Assembly: GCA_035647815.1 (NCBI GenBank)
Contig: DASRMR010000008.1
Span: 62,001 to 126,000, forward strand
Reading direction: 5' to 3'
DNA length: 64,000 nt
DNA from: JAAYRQ01 sp035647815
Lineage (GTDB): Bacteria; Bacillota; Syntrophomonadia; Syntrophomonadales; Syntrophomonadaceae
Part shown: positions 22,721-31,514 of the stretch, piece by piece
Numbering within the stretch: position 1 is the stretch's first letter
How the letters are laid out: each line of letters begins with the position of its first letter
The notes under the pieces: model-generated
The model's database searches: none
What the model saw: only the letters and a program-made list of their open reading frames with translations
Told to the model about the DNA's origin: nothing
Program-made: the position numbers and the translations under genes

Positions 22721-24847
22721 TCAATTCCAGATTAACTCAATCTTACTATCATTAAAAATAGGTGTAGTAAAACCTGCATTTTCACCATCTACTATAATTT
22801 TCAGTCTTTTAGTAGAGCTAGGTTTAATATTGATAACCTTGAAAATATCGCTTAATATGGCCGAACACGATTGGTTATCAAATTCTAAACGCATATTATC
22901 CTGCAATTCTTCGTCTACACTAACTATTTGTCCAGCACAAATAACTTGGGGATTAGTTATTTCCAAATCTACTATTTCGCCATTAACTTCAACCTTAATA
23001 TACATATCGTTTTGTTTATAAAGTACATCTTTTATTTTAGGTTTTAAATTCTGATAAGTATAATAAATCTGGTCATTAAGATTAACTTCCTTGTCTAGTC
23101 CCACTATTTCATCTTCTATCATTACCGTAATAGGGGACCATTTAAAAGTTGTTTTTTCCCCATTTAGATAGAAGTTGAATTCATGTTTTTGCAAGTAAAC
23201 TCTTGGTATCCCATGAAACAATAAGATATTTTTAATATTATTAACTAAATTAAATTCCACTTTAGCCCGATCGGGTATTTCTTCATCTAGCTTTGCTCGC
23301 TTTCCATTGATAAAGACTATGATATCTAACTTTAGTTTTTCATCATTCACATAAACATATCCTCCTAGGCTATTAGACAACAAGTCTTCTACTAATATTT
23401 TCGCATCTTTGCCATCTCGACCACGCTCAAACTCTATTACATCTTCCTCATAAATAATATCATCTAAAGAGGAATCTTTATTATTAACCTTGATGATAGG
23501 CAGTTCACCCATCACTCCTTTGTAAGATTTAATTTCCCCATTAACCTGTATAGTCTTTCCTAAGCCTGGCTTCCCGTATATATTACTTAGTGATATACCT
23601 GAACTCAAGAGGGCTTGGGCGACCGTAATCTTCCCCGCATTCCATAATACTATTTCCCTACTATTAACTTTTACTTTTATAAAAGGTAGTGGTTTAGATA
23701 TAAAACTGTTGTAGCCTATTCCTAATGGGGTTACACCTTGAGGACCTTTAAGGAAATCTGAATTTATTACTAGTTCATTCATGCTTTCTGGATTGCGAAG
23801 ACCGACCCGATTAGAGGGGAGATTTAAATGCTCCGCTAAAATACTAGGTAGCTCAGGAGATAGGCTACCTCCACCTATTAAAATAACTGCATCAGGATTT
23901 ACCTCGTTTAATCTTAAAATATTTTGGGCTATATCACTAACTAGATCATTAATTATAGGTTGAAGTTCCTCAATTATATCCTCGGAACCTACCACATTCT
24001 TGTTGCCCAAGATATCTGTAAACTCGATTACTTCCGTTTTCCCTATTTGCCTTTTTAAAGATTCCGCATTATCAAAATCGAGTAGATATTGGTTGGCAAT
24101 AAATTCTGTTAGTTTATCGCCGCCCATCGACACCATAGCATAAGCATAAATATTGCCGTTTTTAACAATAGCAATATCTGAAGTACCAGCACCTATATCT
24201 ACTAAAGCTAAATTTAGAACTCTCATATTAGGAGGAATTGCTACTGATAAAGCTGCTATCGGCTCTAAAGTAAGACTATATATATCTAAATCTGCTCTTT
24301 TTAAGGAAGAAAATAAGCTGTCAACTACTACTCGAGGTAAAAAAGTAGCTATAACATTAACCCCTGCAGTAGCACCAGTTTGTCCTACTAAACTGCCTAG
24401 CTGTTGATCATTTAATAAGTAGCTACTAACACTATAACCTACACAAAAATAATCATTACCTGAAGTACCCCTACCATCTTCTGCAGCCAATTCAAATTGT
24501 GCTATCTGTACTGCTTCTACTTCTAAAGCTAGGACTTCTTCATAGCTTATCTCATCGAGAGTCAGCCTTTTCCGGACTAGACTCGCTGTAGAAGTTTTCA
24601 AAGCTCTTCCGGCTGCAGCTACTGCTCCCTTTTCTATTTTGATATTTAGCCTTTTTTCTAGTACTGCCTTTATTTCTCTAATAGTCTTAGCTACTGCCTC
24701 TACATCGTGAATCTGCCCATCTATCATAGCCCTAGTCTTATGTTCTAAGACTTCACTATCTAGTACTATATATTCATCTTCTTTTTTTTGCATAACTAGA
24801 CCAACAACTTCACGAGTTCCTATATCTAAAGCAAATATATCATTCAT
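22721..24847 (-). CDS. FtsA/PilM-like actin-fold ATPase with C-terminal repeat domains
   Basis: The N-terminal 380 residues form an FtsA-type actin ATPase: phosphate-1 loop FALDIGTREVVGL (5-17), phosphate-2 loop ALVDIGAGTSDIAI (214-227) and adenosine loop AVILIGGGSLSPELP (320-334). The rest (about 385-708) is not part of FtsA and has no terminal membrane-targeting helix. It consists of about four imperfect repeats of 50-60 residues (430-490, 497-546, 556-610, 614-669) plus a half repeat. Each repeat begins with a VNGE-like turn and ends with LD..I...D.I.F, which suggests small beta-grasp-like units. The start at 24847 is chosen because GGGGAGG precedes it. Role unknown; tagA lies next upstream. 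Confidence 0.82.
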   Translation of the reverse strand: MNDIFALDIGTREVVGLVMQKKEDEYIVLDSEVLEHKTRAMIDGQIHDVEAVAKTIREIKAVLEKRLNIKIEKGAVAAAGRALKTSTASLVRKRLTLDEISYEEVLALEVEAVQIAQFELAAEDGRGTSGNDYFCVGYSVSSYLLNDQQLGSLVGQTGATAGVNVIATFLPRVVVDSLFSSLKRADLDIYSLTLEPIAALSVAIPPNMRVLNLALVDIGAGTSDIAIVKNGNIYAYAMVSMGGDKLTEFIANQYLLDFDNAESLKRQIGKTEVIEFTDILGNKNVVGSEDIIEELQPIINDLVSDIAQNILRLNEVNPDAVILIGGGSLSPELPSILAEHLNLPSNRVGLRNPESMNELVINSDFLKGPQGVTPLGIGYNSFISKPLPFIKVKVNSREIVLWNAGKITVAQALLSSGISLSNIYGKPGLGKTIQVNGEIKSYKGVMGELPIIKVNNKDSSLDDIIYEEDVIEFERGRDGKDAKILVEDLLSNSLGGYVYVNDEKLKLDIIVFINGKRAKLDEEIPDRAKVEFNLVNNIKNILLFHGIPRVYLQKHEFNFYLNGEKTTFKWSPITVMIEDEIVGLDKEVNLNDQIYYTYQNLKPKIKDVLYKQNDMYIKVEVNGEIVDLEITNPQVICAGQIVSVDEELQDNMRLEFDNQSCSAILSDIFKVINIKPSSTKRLKIIVDGENAGFTTPIFNDSKIELIWN

Positions 24848-24881
24848 TACGAACCTCCCCATTCTGAACGAGGTATTCTTT

Positions 24882-25628
24882 TTACAATTTTTTCTTCTCT
24901 CCCTTAGTTAGAACTGCATAAACAAATTTAGGTAAAACTATCTGGCGTTTTATCCTGCTAGGTTCTGATATCAAACGATACAACCATTCCATATTGTACT
25001 TTACCGCTAAGTCAGGTGCTCTTTTTTTAATCCCAGCAATTACATCAAAACTTCCGCCTATTCCGATACAAACTGGCACTTCAAGTTTATCTTTATATTG
25101 CTTAATAAAAAGCTCTTGTTTAGGTGCACCTAAAGCTACTAGTAGAATATGAGGCTTAGTTGCCTTGATATCTGCACACACAACATCTATTTCATTTTCT
25201 TTAAAATAACCGTCCCTAATACCGACTATTTGCAGTTTGGGATATTCTATTAATAACTTTTCAGCAGCCTGCTTAGCTACCCCTGGCTCAGCACCTAAAA
25301 AATAAAGCCGCCAACCATGCTCTTCTGCCTCTGGACAGATATTGTATACCATGTCTATTCCAGTTACCCGTTCTTCCATAGCCCAGCCTAAACGGCGAGC
25401 TGCCCACACAATCCCGATCCCATCTGGAGTAACTAAATCAGCAGCGTTTATAATCGTCTTTAAAGCCTGATCTTCTTGAGCCATATACGCTATCTCGGCA
25501 TTTAAAGTTATTACATGAGCTGGTTTACCTTTTGCTATAAATTTCTTTATCTTTTCTATAGATGTTTTAGAATCTATGACATCTATATAACAACCTAAAA
25601 TATTGGCACGATTCCGGTTTCTTATCAT
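24882..25628 (-). CDS. WecG/TagA/CpsF family glycosyltransferase
   Basis: Members transfer ManNAc (or a related sugar) from UDP to GlcNAc-PP-undecaprenol in wall teichoic acid or exopolysaccharide synthesis. The 248 residues show HVITLNAEIAYMAQED, the conserved VTPDGIGIVWAARRLG block (catalytic Asp region), YFLGAEPGVAKQAAEKL, and LGAPKQELFI with GIGGSFDVIAGIKKRAP. The C-terminal NMEWLYRLISEPSRIKRQ segment probably binds the membrane. The ATG at 25628 follows AAAGAGGT. It is 34 bases upstream of the FtsA-like gene and likely co-transcribed. The true sugar cannot be assigned here. Confidence 0.9.
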   Translation of the reverse strand: MIRNRNRANILGCYIDVIDSKTSIEKIKKFIAKGKPAHVITLNAEIAYMAQEDQALKTIINAADLVTPDGIGIVWAARRLGWAMEERVTGIDMVYNICPEAEEHGWRLYFLGAEPGVAKQAAEKLLIEYPKLQIVGIRDGYFKENEIDVVCADIKATKPHILLVALGAPKQELFIKQYKDKLEVPVCIGIGGSFDVIAGIKKRAPDLAVKYNMEWLYRLISEPSRIKRQIVLPKFVYAVLTKGEKKKL

Positions 25629-25754
25629 TTTAAACTACCTCTTTAATAACCTGTTTTATTTATATTTTAACCATTTACGCTTAATTTTCCTGCTTGGGAT
25701 AATATTAATTTAAAAATAGCTACAAAGCTTACCTATAGATTATAGCCGAAATAA

Positions 25755-25786
25755 ATAAAGCGTGCCTCATTTGAGATACGCTTTAT
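25755..25786 (-). terminator. Terminator after the flagellar rod gene
   Basis: ATAAAGCGTGCCTCA pairs with TGAGATACGCTTTAT through AAAGCGT/ACGCTTT and CTCA/TGAG with small bulges. It lies 53 bases past the stop at 25839 and before tagA, with a weak T-run. Confidence 0.65.
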
Positions 25787-25838
25787 AAGCTTAATTTAAA
25801 ACTTAAGATTTAATATTAAATTTAATCTAGAGCCTAAT

Positions 25839-26615
25839 TTACATAGTACTAGCCACTTTATCGATAGCTATTTGAGTTACTTCGTCTTCTGCTTGTATTA
25901 CCTTTTGTAATGATTCATATGTCCTAGTTACACTAATTAAATCTACCATCTCTTTTACGGCATTAACATTTGATTCCTCGATAAAACCTTGCACAACTTC
26001 TGGGTTTTCCACCTCAAAATAGCCTCCTTCTGCCCTTAGAAGGTTGGCACCGATTTTTTCTAAATTATTATTATCCGCAAAATTCACTATTTTAAAACGA
26101 GTAAGTTCCTCCCCAGCACTAGAAAGGTTACCTAGATTATCGACTGTAATATCATCTGTATCTAAATAAATATATTCATCGTATATATCTAATATTGGGT
26201 AGCCGTTATTATCCATTAACAGCCCCTCATAATCTAGCTTGAATTTTCCATCCCGAGTAAATGCTTCACCTTGAGGTGTTTCAACCACAAAAAAGCCTTC
26301 AGCACCTAAAGCATAGTCTGTATTTTGGTCAGTTTTTTTAAGATTTCCTAAGCTAAAATCAGTATATACTTCATCTATTGCTACTCCAGTTCCTAATCTG
26401 CCAATCTGTTCTACAGGTTGAGAAACATATTTGCCCAAGCCTTCCTTTTCGTTTTCACCTAATCTACTTATTAACATGTCTGGAAACGCTTTAGAAACAG
26501 TAACATCTTTTTTGTAACCTGCTGAATTAACATTAGCTATATTATTGGCAATAGCATCTTGCTTAGCCATTTGTAACATCATCCCTGAACCGGCTGTATA
26601 TAGTCCTTTGATCAA
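25839..26615 (-). CDS. Flagellar hook-basal body protein (FlgF/FlgG family, FlhO/FlhP-like)
   Basis: This is a rod component of the flagellum. The 258-residue protein has the N-terminal signature MIKGLYTAGSGMMLQM with NNIANVNSAGYKK, a central FVVETPQGEAFTRDGKFKLD block, and the C-terminal EESNVNAVKEMVDLISVTRTYE motif. These ends form the coiled coil of rod proteins. The start is TTG at 26615 behind GGGAGG. In Bacillus mbl is followed by two such genes (flhO, flhP); only one is present here, next to mbl. Specific identity as FlgF or FlgG is uncertain. Confidence 0.9.
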   Translation of the reverse strand: MIKGLYTAGSGMMLQMAKQDAIANNIANVNSAGYKKDVTVSKAFPDMLISRLGENEKEGLGKYVSQPVEQIGRLGTGVAIDEVYTDFSLGNLKKTDQNTDYALGAEGFFVVETPQGEAFTRDGKFKLDYEGLLMDNNGYPILDIYDEYIYLDTDDITVDNLGNLSSAGEELTRFKIVNFADNNNLEKIGANLLRAEGGYFEVENPEVVQGFIEESNVNAVKEMVDLISVTRTYESLQKVIQAEDEVTQIAIDKVASTM

Positions 26616-26688
26616 AACATATAGCCTCCCATATAAACAATACTATTCTTAGTAATTATTATCGTCAAAAAAGCATAAATACTTTAAC

Positions 26689-27717
26689 TTATAATATCCT
26701 TTTTGCTCCTTTTCCCCGAGTACTTGATAATAATGATATTTCATCTAGAGATTTACCTGTTCCTTTCGCAACACATGTTATGGCATCATCAGCTATATGA
26801 ACAGGTAGATTCGTTTCTTTGGAAAGTAAAAGATCTAAACCTTCTAACAAAGAACCACCACCAGTCATTACTATTCCGTTATTTACTATGTCAGCAGCTA
26901 ATTCTGGTGGGGTAATTTCTAGTACAGTTTTCACCCCTTCTATTACTGCTTGAACAGGTTCCTGTATAGCTTCCCAAATCTGTGCAGAAGTAATTGTAAC
27001 TGTTTTAGGCAGACCAGATAATAAGTCCCGCCCTCTAATTTCCATACTATTATCCTTATTGGCATCAGTCACATAAGCAGTCCCAATCCGCCACTTAACT
27101 TCTTCAGCAGTCCGGTCACCAATCATTAAGTTATATTCTCTGCGCACATAACGTATAATTGCTTCATCAAACTTGTCCCCCCCGATACGAAGCGAAGTAT
27201 TGCATACTATGCCACCTAATGACAATACTGCAACATCAGAAGTTCCACCACCTATATCTACCACCATATTACCAGTAGCTTCTGCAATATTTATGCCAGC
27301 ACCTAAAGCGGCAGACAAAGGTTCCTCAATAATGAATGATTGTCTAGCACCTGATGATAAAGTCGCCTGCCTTACCGCCCGCTCTTCTACATCTGTAGAG
27401 CCAGTGGGAATGCAAACAATAACCCTCGGTTTGAAAAACATCCTTTTACCAATTACTTTACGCATAAAGTAAGTTAACATTTTTTCTGTCATATCATAAT
27501 CTGCTATAACCCCATCTTTTAAAGGGCGTACTGCTACAATATGTCCTGGAGTTCGTCCTATCATAAGGCGGGCTTCCTCCCCAACAGCAATAACCTTATG
27601 TGTATTTTTGTCATAAGCTACAACTGATGGTTCATGAAGTACTATTCCTTTATTTTTCTTAAAAACAAGAACACTTGCAGTTCCTAAATCTATACCAATA
27701 TCTTCTTCAAAAAACAT
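26689..27717 (-). CDS. mbl: MreB/Mbl rod-shape actin homologue
   Basis: This cytoskeletal actin homologue guides peptidoglycan elongation beneath the membrane. The 342 residues have the actin loops: IGIDLGTASVLVFKKNKGIV (phosphate 1), MVVDIGGGTSDVAVLSLGGI (phosphate 2) and GIVMTGGGSLLEGLDLLL (adenosine). The N-terminal FFEEDIGID region can form the membrane-binding part. I start at ATG 27717 because GGGGAGGG precedes it; the longer frame begins inside that site. The context spoIIID-mbl-rod gene matches B. subtilis spoIIID-mbl-flhO, so Mbl is the better paralogue name. Confidence 0.93.
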   Translation of the reverse strand: MFFEEDIGIDLGTASVLVFKKNKGIVLHEPSVVAYDKNTHKVIAVGEEARLMIGRTPGHIVAVRPLKDGVIADYDMTEKMLTYFMRKVIGKRMFFKPRVIVCIPTGSTDVEERAVRQATLSSGARQSFIIEEPLSAALGAGINIAEATGNMVVDIGGGTSDVAVLSLGGIVCNTSLRIGGDKFDEAIIRYVRREYNLMIGDRTAEEVKWRIGTAYVTDANKDNSMEIRGRDLLSGLPKTVTITSAQIWEAIQEPVQAVIEGVKTVLEITPPELAADIVNNGIVMTGGGSLLEGLDLLLSKETNLPVHIADDAITCVAKGTGKSLDEISLLSSTRGKGAKRIL

Positions 27718-27882
27718 AGAGCCCTCCCCAATTTTATTCATACTATAACATTATTTTACCTTTTTATTTGAAATAATGCTAATTATTTTAAAATTATATA
27801 TGAGTAAGGCTATCAAATTATTTACTTATTAACTAGTTATTTAACTTTTTAGTATCTATATTAGATAGTTATTTAAATATAA

Positions 27883-28152
27883 TTAACCTTCTTTGTCAAC
27901 AAGATATGCATTTGCATATTTGAGCCGTGTAGCTTCCCCACCCCTGATATGACGCTCAGCTTTATTATATTCCAAGATCTTTTTTACTTCTGCCGCTAAA
28001 TCTTTATTTATTTTAGGTAATCTCTCTGCAACATCCTTGTGCACCGTACTTTTACTAATCCCAAAAACTTTTGCAGTTTGCCTCACTGTATCAGAAGTCT
28101 GTAAAATATGGTTGGCAACTTTAACTGCCCTTTTGCGAATGTAATTTTGCAT
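27883..28152 (-). CDS. spoIIID: Sporulation transcriptional regulator SpoIIID
   Basis: SpoIIID is a small DNA-binding protein that acts in the mother cell, modulating the sigma-E regulon and the switch to sigma-K. The 89 residues match the family from start to end: YIRKRAVKVANHILQTSDTV, then the helix-turn-helix TAKVFGISKSTVHKDVAERL, and the basic C-terminal part HIRGGEATRLKY. The ATG at 28152 follows AGGAGGGG. Its presence shows that the organism has a full endospore programme. Confidence 0.97.
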   Translation of the reverse strand: MQNYIRKRAVKVANHILQTSDTVRQTAKVFGISKSTVHKDVAERLPKINKDLAAEVKKILEYNKAERHIRGGEATRLKYANAYLVDKEG

Positions 28153-28212
28153 AAACTTGCCCCTCCTGAATCTATTTGTATAATATATTCAGAAGCAAGT
28201 AAGTCTTAGAAC

Positions 28213-29142
28213 TTAGTAGTTGATTTTATATATATCAATATTATGGTAATAATGATTTAATATGCCTTTATAAGCTTCTCCCTTAAGTGCTAAACCATTT
28301 GCTCCGTATTGGCACATACCTACACCATGTCCATAACCACGACAACTTATAGTAACTCCTCTAGCATCGCTTTTTAGGCTTACCCAGTTTGAAGGTAGTT
28401 TTAAAGCTTGTCGAAGTTTTAAACTACTAATTTTTGTATCCCCCAAATTTATTTCTAAAGTTCTACCTGAACTACTTTTTTGGCTAATTTTAATAGAACT
28501 ATTAAATGTTATTTTAGTAGCTAAGGCCTGATTAATATCTGCAAAAGGAAATGTTTGAGTAGATAAATAATGTTTAGAATCAACACAATAAGAACATTTC
28601 TTAGATATTAGATAAGGAACCTTATTTCCCCATACCTCCTCTGCACTAGCCGTTCTTCCTCCACATGTAGAATGATATAAGGCATCAATAGGTTGGCCAT
28701 TATATAGCATTACAATTCCTTCTGTTTCCTTAACAGCTTTTTTTACTTTTGATAATAATATTTCAGGCTTTTGAGGATGACGTTTATAAAAGTCTTCTAC
28801 CGACACATACGCTTGACAAGATAATATATCATCTGAGAGATTCGCTTTTTTAGGATAGGGATGATTATCTATTAATTTACGTAAAGCATAAGTTCTAGCG
28901 CAAACTGCTTGTGCTTTTAGAGCTTCTAACTCAAAGTTAGCAGGCATTTCCGCAGCTACACATCCTATCAAATAAGTCTCCAGATTCATTTTAATAACTG
29001 TTTTTTCTTCCGTAAGATATAGGTTTATATACGGATCCTTGGAAAAATGTGACCTTATACACCCTTTAATCCCGACAAATAATATTATTGCAAAAATAAT
29101 AACTACTAAACTAATTATAAATAAAAATTGTTTTTTTCTCAT
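28213..29142 (-). CDS. spoIID: Stage II sporulation protein D (SpoIID)
   Basis: SpoIID is a membrane-anchored lytic transglycosylase of the engulfment complex. The 309 residues start with a membrane anchor (FLFIISLVVIIFAIILFVGI). The catalytic domain follows with YLIGCVAAEMPANFELEALK (with the catalytic Glu), AQAVCARTYALRKL, LYHSTCGGRTASAEEVWG and the C-terminal GYGHGVGMCQYGANGLA. The ATG at 29142 has no recognisable ribosome site; the murA terminator hairpin lies 5 bases upstream. In Bacillus spoIIQ usually follows, but here spoIIID does, with no spoIIQ between. Confidence 0.95.
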   Translation of the reverse strand: MRKKQFLFIISLVVIIFAIILFVGIKGCIRSHFSKDPYINLYLTEEKTVIKMNLETYLIGCVAAEMPANFELEALKAQAVCARTYALRKLIDNHPYPKKANLSDDILSCQAYVSVEDFYKRHPQKPEILLSKVKKAVKETEGIVMLYNGQPIDALYHSTCGGRTASAEEVWGNKVPYLISKKCSYCVDSKHYLSTQTFPFADINQALATKITFNSSIKISQKSSSGRTLEINLGDTKISSLKLRQALKLPSNWVSLKSDARGVTISCRGYGHGVGMCQYGANGLALKGEAYKGILNHYYHNIDIYKINY

Positions 29143-29146
29143 AAAT

Positions 29147-29196
29147 AAGAATATTAAAAAAACATAACACTTATGTTATGTTTTTTTAATATTCTT
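29147..29196 (-). terminator. Terminator after murA, abutting the spoIID start
   Basis: This is a 22-bp perfect stem (AAGAATATTAAAAAAACATA then AC, with its complement) and a 6-base loop, with a T7 run inside the stem. It lies 6 bases past the murA stop and ends 4 bases before the spoIID ATG, so the hairpin occupies the entire spoIID leader. Confidence 0.8.
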
Positions 29197-29202
29197 GTTT
29201 CC

Positions 29203-30462
29203 TTATGGATTATAATTTCCCAAACTAACAATGTCAGCTCCTAAAGTGTTTAATTTATCTATAATATTCTCATAGCCTCTATATATATGCTCACTTTCAG
29301 TTATATTGCTTTCACCATCAGCTATCATTGCAGCTATAAGTAAAGCTGCGCCTGCCCTTAAATCAGTAGCTCTTACGGAAGCACCAGTAAGTTTTTCGGT
29401 ACCTTTTATAATAGCTGTTCTTCCCTCTGTTTTTATATTAGCACCCATCCTCGATAATTCTTGAACATGCATAAAACGGTTTTCGAAAACCGATTCAGTT
29501 ATAACACTACTACCTTCACCACAACTTAAATAAGTCATAAACTGGGCTTGCATATCTGTTGGAAAACCTGGATAAGGCAAAGTTTTAATATAAACGGGGT
29601 TTATAGGTAAATCTCGTTGGATTATAATGCTATCTACCTTTTCTTCTATTTTAACTCCAGTCTCTGCTAATTTTGCTGTTATAGCTTTAATATGCTCTGG
29701 TATGACATTTTTAATTATTACTTTACCACCTGTGGCCGCAGCAGCTACCATGTAAGTACCTGCTTCTATACGATCTGGAATAGGTGTGTAATTAACCCTA
29801 TTATTTAACTCATTTACTCCTTCTATTTTAATAACATTACTTCCAGCTCCTATAACTTTGCCTCCCATCTGATTAATAAAGTTAGCTAAATCTACTATTT
29901 CAGGTTCTAATGCTGCATTTTCAATATATGTGGTACCTTTTGCTAAAGTAGCTGCCATCATAATGTTTTCAGTAGCACCAACACTAGGAAAATCTAAATA
30001 TATATGAGACCCATAAAGTTTATTAGCTTTTGCGATTATATCCCCACCAGTTAAACTAATATTGGCACCTAATCCCCTAAATCCTTTTAAATGTAAATCT
30101 ATAGGTCTAGTCCCAATTGCACAGCCACCAGGCAATGAAACCCTAACATTACCTTTTTTGGCTAACAAAGGACCCATAACTAGAAATGAAGCTCGAATCT
30201 GTCGAACTAACTCAAAAGGCGGAAAACTAGATTGAACATCACCGTGAAAATATAAATTATCATCTATTTTGTTTACGCTAACACCAATTTCTTTAATTAA
30301 TTCTGAGATAACTTGGACATCTTTAATATCTGGAACTTTATTTATTGTGACCATGTTTTCAGATAATAAGGAGGCAGCTAAAATTGGTAAAATAGCATTT
30401 TTAGAAGAACTAACTTCGATTTCTCCTTGTAATTTTGTCCGACCTTTTACTTTTAACTTCAA
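29203..30462 (-). CDS. murA: UDP-N-acetylglucosamine 1-carboxyvinyltransferase
   Basis: MurA transfers enolpyruvate from PEP to UDP-GlcNAc, the first committed step of peptidoglycan synthesis and the fosfomycin target. The catalytic cysteine is present (SLPGGCAIGTRPIDLHLKGF, C114), which predicts fosfomycin sensitivity. Other blocks are SSSKNAILPILAASLL and PGFPTDMQAQFMTYL. I start at TTG 30462, 8 bases after AAGGAGG, because the GTG at 30471 overlaps the ribosome site. This gives 419 residues. It lies between ywmB and spoIID, the conserved order. Confidence 0.96.
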   Translation of the reverse strand: MKLKVKGRTKLQGEIEVSSSKNAILPILAASLLSENMVTINKVPDIKDVQVISELIKEIGVSVNKIDDNLYFHGDVQSSFPPFELVRQIRASFLVMGPLLAKKGNVRVSLPGGCAIGTRPIDLHLKGFRGLGANISLTGGDIIAKANKLYGSHIYLDFPSVGATENIMMAATLAKGTTYIENAALEPEIVDLANFINQMGGKVIGAGSNVIKIEGVNELNNRVNYTPIPDRIEAGTYMVAAAATGGKVIIKNVIPEHIKAITAKLAETGVKIEEKVDSIIIQRDLPINPVYIKTLPYPGFPTDMQAQFMTYLSCGEGSSVITESVFENRFMHVQELSRMGANIKTEGRTAIIKGTEKLTGASVRATDLRAGAALLIAAMIADGESNITESEHIYRGYENIIDKLNTLGADIVSLGNYNP

Positions 30463-30482
30463 TAAATTCACCTCCTTGTACT

Positions 30483-31223
30483 TTAATATTCACTTAAAAT
30501 TAACGGGGAACCGACTATAATATTAGTTTTATTAGCTATCTTATCAACTTGGATAGCAATCTGCACATTTACAGGTTTTTGATCTACTTTTATACTTGGA
30601 GCTATTTTAGCTAAATCTTTACTAAAACCTGTACAACTACAAGTTGCCCCACTATTAAATAACTTGACATCACTTATTTTAAGATTCGTCATCATAACAT
30701 CTAATAATTTACGACTTCCTTCTTGGTTTACTACTAAATCTAAATTTCCTTCATATTGATAATAAAACTCCCAATTTAAGCCGATAATACTATTAAGCTT
30801 TTTTTGATATTCATTAATACTAGTTTTTTCTTTACAGACAATGCTAATTATAAAATATGTTTCTTTAGCTAGTTCGTCAGACTCTAATATAAAACTAAAA
30901 TCTGTACTTCCCACACTTAGTTCGTTTTGTAAAGATGTGTTGTTAGCAGTTTTTACAATTTTAAAACCTTTTTGGTCTATGGGTAAGTTTAGACTTTCTA
31001 AGATTTTGCATAGATAGGATTCTAATTCTTTTTGCGATGATGTTGTTTTTATCTTTGCCCAACAATCTAGATGAGATTCTAGTGAATTTACACCGATAGA
31101 TGCAAAAGATAGATAATATGGTGATTGATTTTCTATATGTTGCCCAACACTATAATCAATAGCATAATTACCAAATGTACAGAAAAGGCAAAAGAATATT
31201 ATATAAGTTAAAATGTTTTTCAA
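30483..31223 (-). CDS. ywmB: YwmB family protein (TATA-box-binding-like fold)
   Basis: The function is unknown. The product (246 residues from TTG 31223, preceded by GGGAGGGG) has an N-terminal hydrophobic segment (NILTYIIFFCLFCTFGNYAI), so it is probably exported or anchored. The body has no motif I can assign. The C-terminal portion around TNLKISDVKLFNSG and VNVQIAIQVDKIANKTNIIV, together with position just upstream of murA, matches YwmB of B. subtilis. The family name comes from structural similarity to TBP, not from a transcription role. Confidence 0.75.
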   Translation of the reverse strand: MKNILTYIIFFCLFCTFGNYAIDYSVGQHIENQSPYYLSFASIGVNSLESHLDCWAKIKTTSSQKELESYLCKILESLNLPIDQKGFKIVKTANNTSLQNELSVGSTDFSFILESDELAKETYFIISIVCKEKTSINEYQKKLNSIIGLNWEFYYQYEGNLDLVVNQEGSRKLLDVMMTNLKISDVKLFNSGATCSCTGFSKDLAKIAPSIKVDQKPVNVQIAIQVDKIANKTNIIVGSPLILSEY

Positions 31224-31326
31224 ATAAATTCCCCTCCCAAAACTCCATATCATGATTCTTGCCACAGAAATTACTACTTATTCTTAGAACTTATCTTAAT
31301 TTTATTATTTAGATGAATAAAAAAAC

Positions 31327-31364
31327 AAAGTGCTTATTCCTGATTTATCCGGAATAAGCACTTT
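31327..31364 (-). terminator. Strong terminator after the small membrane protein gene
   Basis: AAAGTGCTTATTCC pairs with GGAATAAGCACTTT (14 bp, 10-base loop). On the minus strand the stem runs into TTTGTTTTTTTATT. It also has a T5 run on the plus side. Together with the hairpin at 31404-31460 it isolates ywmB-murA from the ATP synthase region. Confidence 0.75.
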
Positions 31365-31403
31365 TTAAAGAGTTTTTTTTATTTAATCAACAAGTTTTTA
31401 ATG

Positions 31404-31460
31404 TTATAAAAAGGAAATATACTTCAACAAATGTTCGTGAAATACATTTCCTTTTTATAA
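31404..31460. terminator. Long hairpin, possible second terminator
   Basis: This is a 15-bp perfect stem (TTATAAAAAGGAAAT with ATTTCCTTTTTATAA) extended by TATACTTCA/TGAAATACA-like pairing, with a central loop around CAACAAATGTTCG. It has T-runs on both strands. It lies about 40 bases from the terminator at 31327, so the two hairpins form a double structure in one intergenic space. Confidence 0.55.
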
Positions 31461-31514
31461 TATTTTATTTTTTTCGCCTAAGATTAACTCAGAATTAGTC
31501 TTTGATTTTACTAA

